From contig JAJZIF010000181.1 of the NCBI GenBank assembly GCA_021810735.1, forward strand, positions 1-7,462: a stretch of DNA of 7,462 bases, read 5' to 3'. The notes under the pieces were generated by a model that saw nothing but the letters and a program-made list of their open reading frames with translations, did not search any database and was not told the origin of the DNA. The translations under genes and the position numbers were made by a program. This document shows positions 6,860 to 7,462 of the stretch, piece after piece (position 1 is the stretch's first letter; every line of letters begins with the position of its first letter). Source of the stretch: Acidobacteriota bacterium (GTDB taxonomy: Bacteria; Acidobacteriota; Terriglobia; Terriglobales; Acidobacteriaceae).

Positions 6860-7462
6860 ATGCGATCGATCGCAATCATTTCCAAACCGCAAAAACCGGA
6901 GTTGGCAACGATTCTGCCGGAACTAACGGTCTGGTTGAAACAGCATGGCTATATACCCATTCTGGACCCAATCAGCGCTGGATACACGGGGTCCGCGGAG
7001 GTGTTGCCGCGACACTTGATGCATGAGCGCGAGCCGGAACTGGTGATCGTATTGGGAGGGGATGGCACCTTGCTGGCGGCGGCAAGGGCATTCGCGCGCA
7101 CCGGGACGCCCATTCTCAGCGTCAATCTTGGCTCGCTAGGATTTCTGGCCGAAGTGCCCCTGTCCGAGCTCTTCACAACATTGGAATCCTGGCGCGAGAA
7201 TGGTTGCGCCATCGATGAACGCGCCATGCTGCATGCCGAGGTCCGGCGCGGAGGCCTTGTCCACCACGAATTCGAAGCCTTGAACGACGTTGTCATCACC
7301 AAAGGAACCATCGCACGCATGGTCAGCATCCTGGTGAAGGCTGGCGAGCAGACGGTCGCCCAGTTCAGCGCGGACGGCGTGATTGTGGCAACGCCAACCG
7401 GTTCGACGGCGTACAACCTGGCCGCCAACGGTCCCATTCTTGCGCCCGATATCGACGGGATG
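6860..7462 (+). CDS. nadK: NAD kinase, N-terminal part (runs off the window)
   Basis: Phosphorylates NAD to NADP with ATP or polyphosphate in the cytoplasm. The first 201 residues are present and the frame is still open at the last base. The family is usually about 280-300 residues, so roughly the last 80-90 are missing. Visible motifs: the catalytic GGDGT (66-70) in VIVLGGDGTLLAAARAF, the NLGSLGFLAE block (89-98), ALNDVVI (140-146), and the DGVIVATPTGSTAYNLAANG segment (172-191) that binds the nucleotide. The ATG at 6860 has GGAG at 6851-6854, directly after the tlyA stop, spaced 5 bases. With a 9-base gap, tlyA and nadK are almost certainly one transcript. This tlyA-nadK adjacency, often followed by recN, is a known arrangement in many bacteria. 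No defects are seen. Confidence 0.95.
   Translation, partial: MRSIAIISKPQKPELATILPELTVWLKQHGYIPILDPISAGYTGSAEVLPRHLMHEREPELVIVLGGDGTLLAAARAFARTGTPILSVNLGSLGFLAEVPLSELFTTLESWRENGCAIDERAMLHAEVRRGGLVHHEFEALNDVVITKGTIARMVSILVKAGEQTVAQFSADGVIVATPTGSTAYNLAANGPILAPDIDGM

Noticed and set aside
6116..6892. Long minus-strand open frame (258 codons) opposite tlyA.
   Set aside because: tlyA has full family motifs in the plus frame. The antisense translation has no recognisable domain and is a by-product of GC-rich codon usage.
1..7462. Search for CRISPR arrays, insertion sequences, tRNA genes, toxin-antitoxin or defence modules.
   Set aside because: No direct-repeat arrays, transposase motifs, tRNA-like cloverleaf or defence-gene signatures were seen. 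All coding space is accounted for by eight housekeeping or envelope genes.

Overview
The window looks like an ordinary housekeeping stretch of a moderately GC-rich bacterial chromosome. Acidobacteriota (Terriglobia-like) is my best guess. It rests on three things: the style of the AAA+ ATPase at the left edge, the YVTN/YncE-type beta-propeller lipoprotein of a kind I associate with that phylum, and the general character of the proteins. There is no rRNA or other phylogenetic marker, so this is inference.

Layout: (1) Bases 2-640 (+) hold the C-terminal part of an uncharacterised AAA+ ATPase that enters from the left. (2) It converges, with a 17-base gap, on a two-gene minus-strand operon: a SpoU/TrmH-family rRNA 2'-O-methyltransferase (2834 down to 2007), then rarA (2010 down to 658). 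The two overlap by 4 bases (ATGA). (3) A divergent intergenic region (2835-2990) separates that operon from a plus-strand run: threonylcarbamoyladenylate synthase (tsaC/Sua5 type, 2991-3632), a membrane-anchored DUF218/YdcF-like protein (3753-4406), a beta-propeller lipoprotein (4559-5995), tlyA (6095-6850), and nadK (6860 to the right edge, truncated).

Functionally, three genes modify translation RNAs: the TrmH-family enzyme and TlyA act on rRNA, and TsaC makes the t6A precursor for tRNA. rarA handles stalled replication forks, and nadK makes NADP. The two envelope proteins (YdcF-like and the lipoprotein) sit between them with larger spacers of 120, 152 and 99 bases, so they are probably separate transcription units. 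tlyA-nadK is a tight pair with a 9-base gap and a clear Shine-Dalgarno.

I see no mobile elements, CRISPR arrays, tRNA or rRNA genes, phage genes or long repeats. No gap between genes exceeds about 160 bases. I found no convincing new system. The most open items are the unknown AAA+ ATPase at the left edge, the cysteine-paired lipoprotein, and a few short inverted repeats in intergenic regions.
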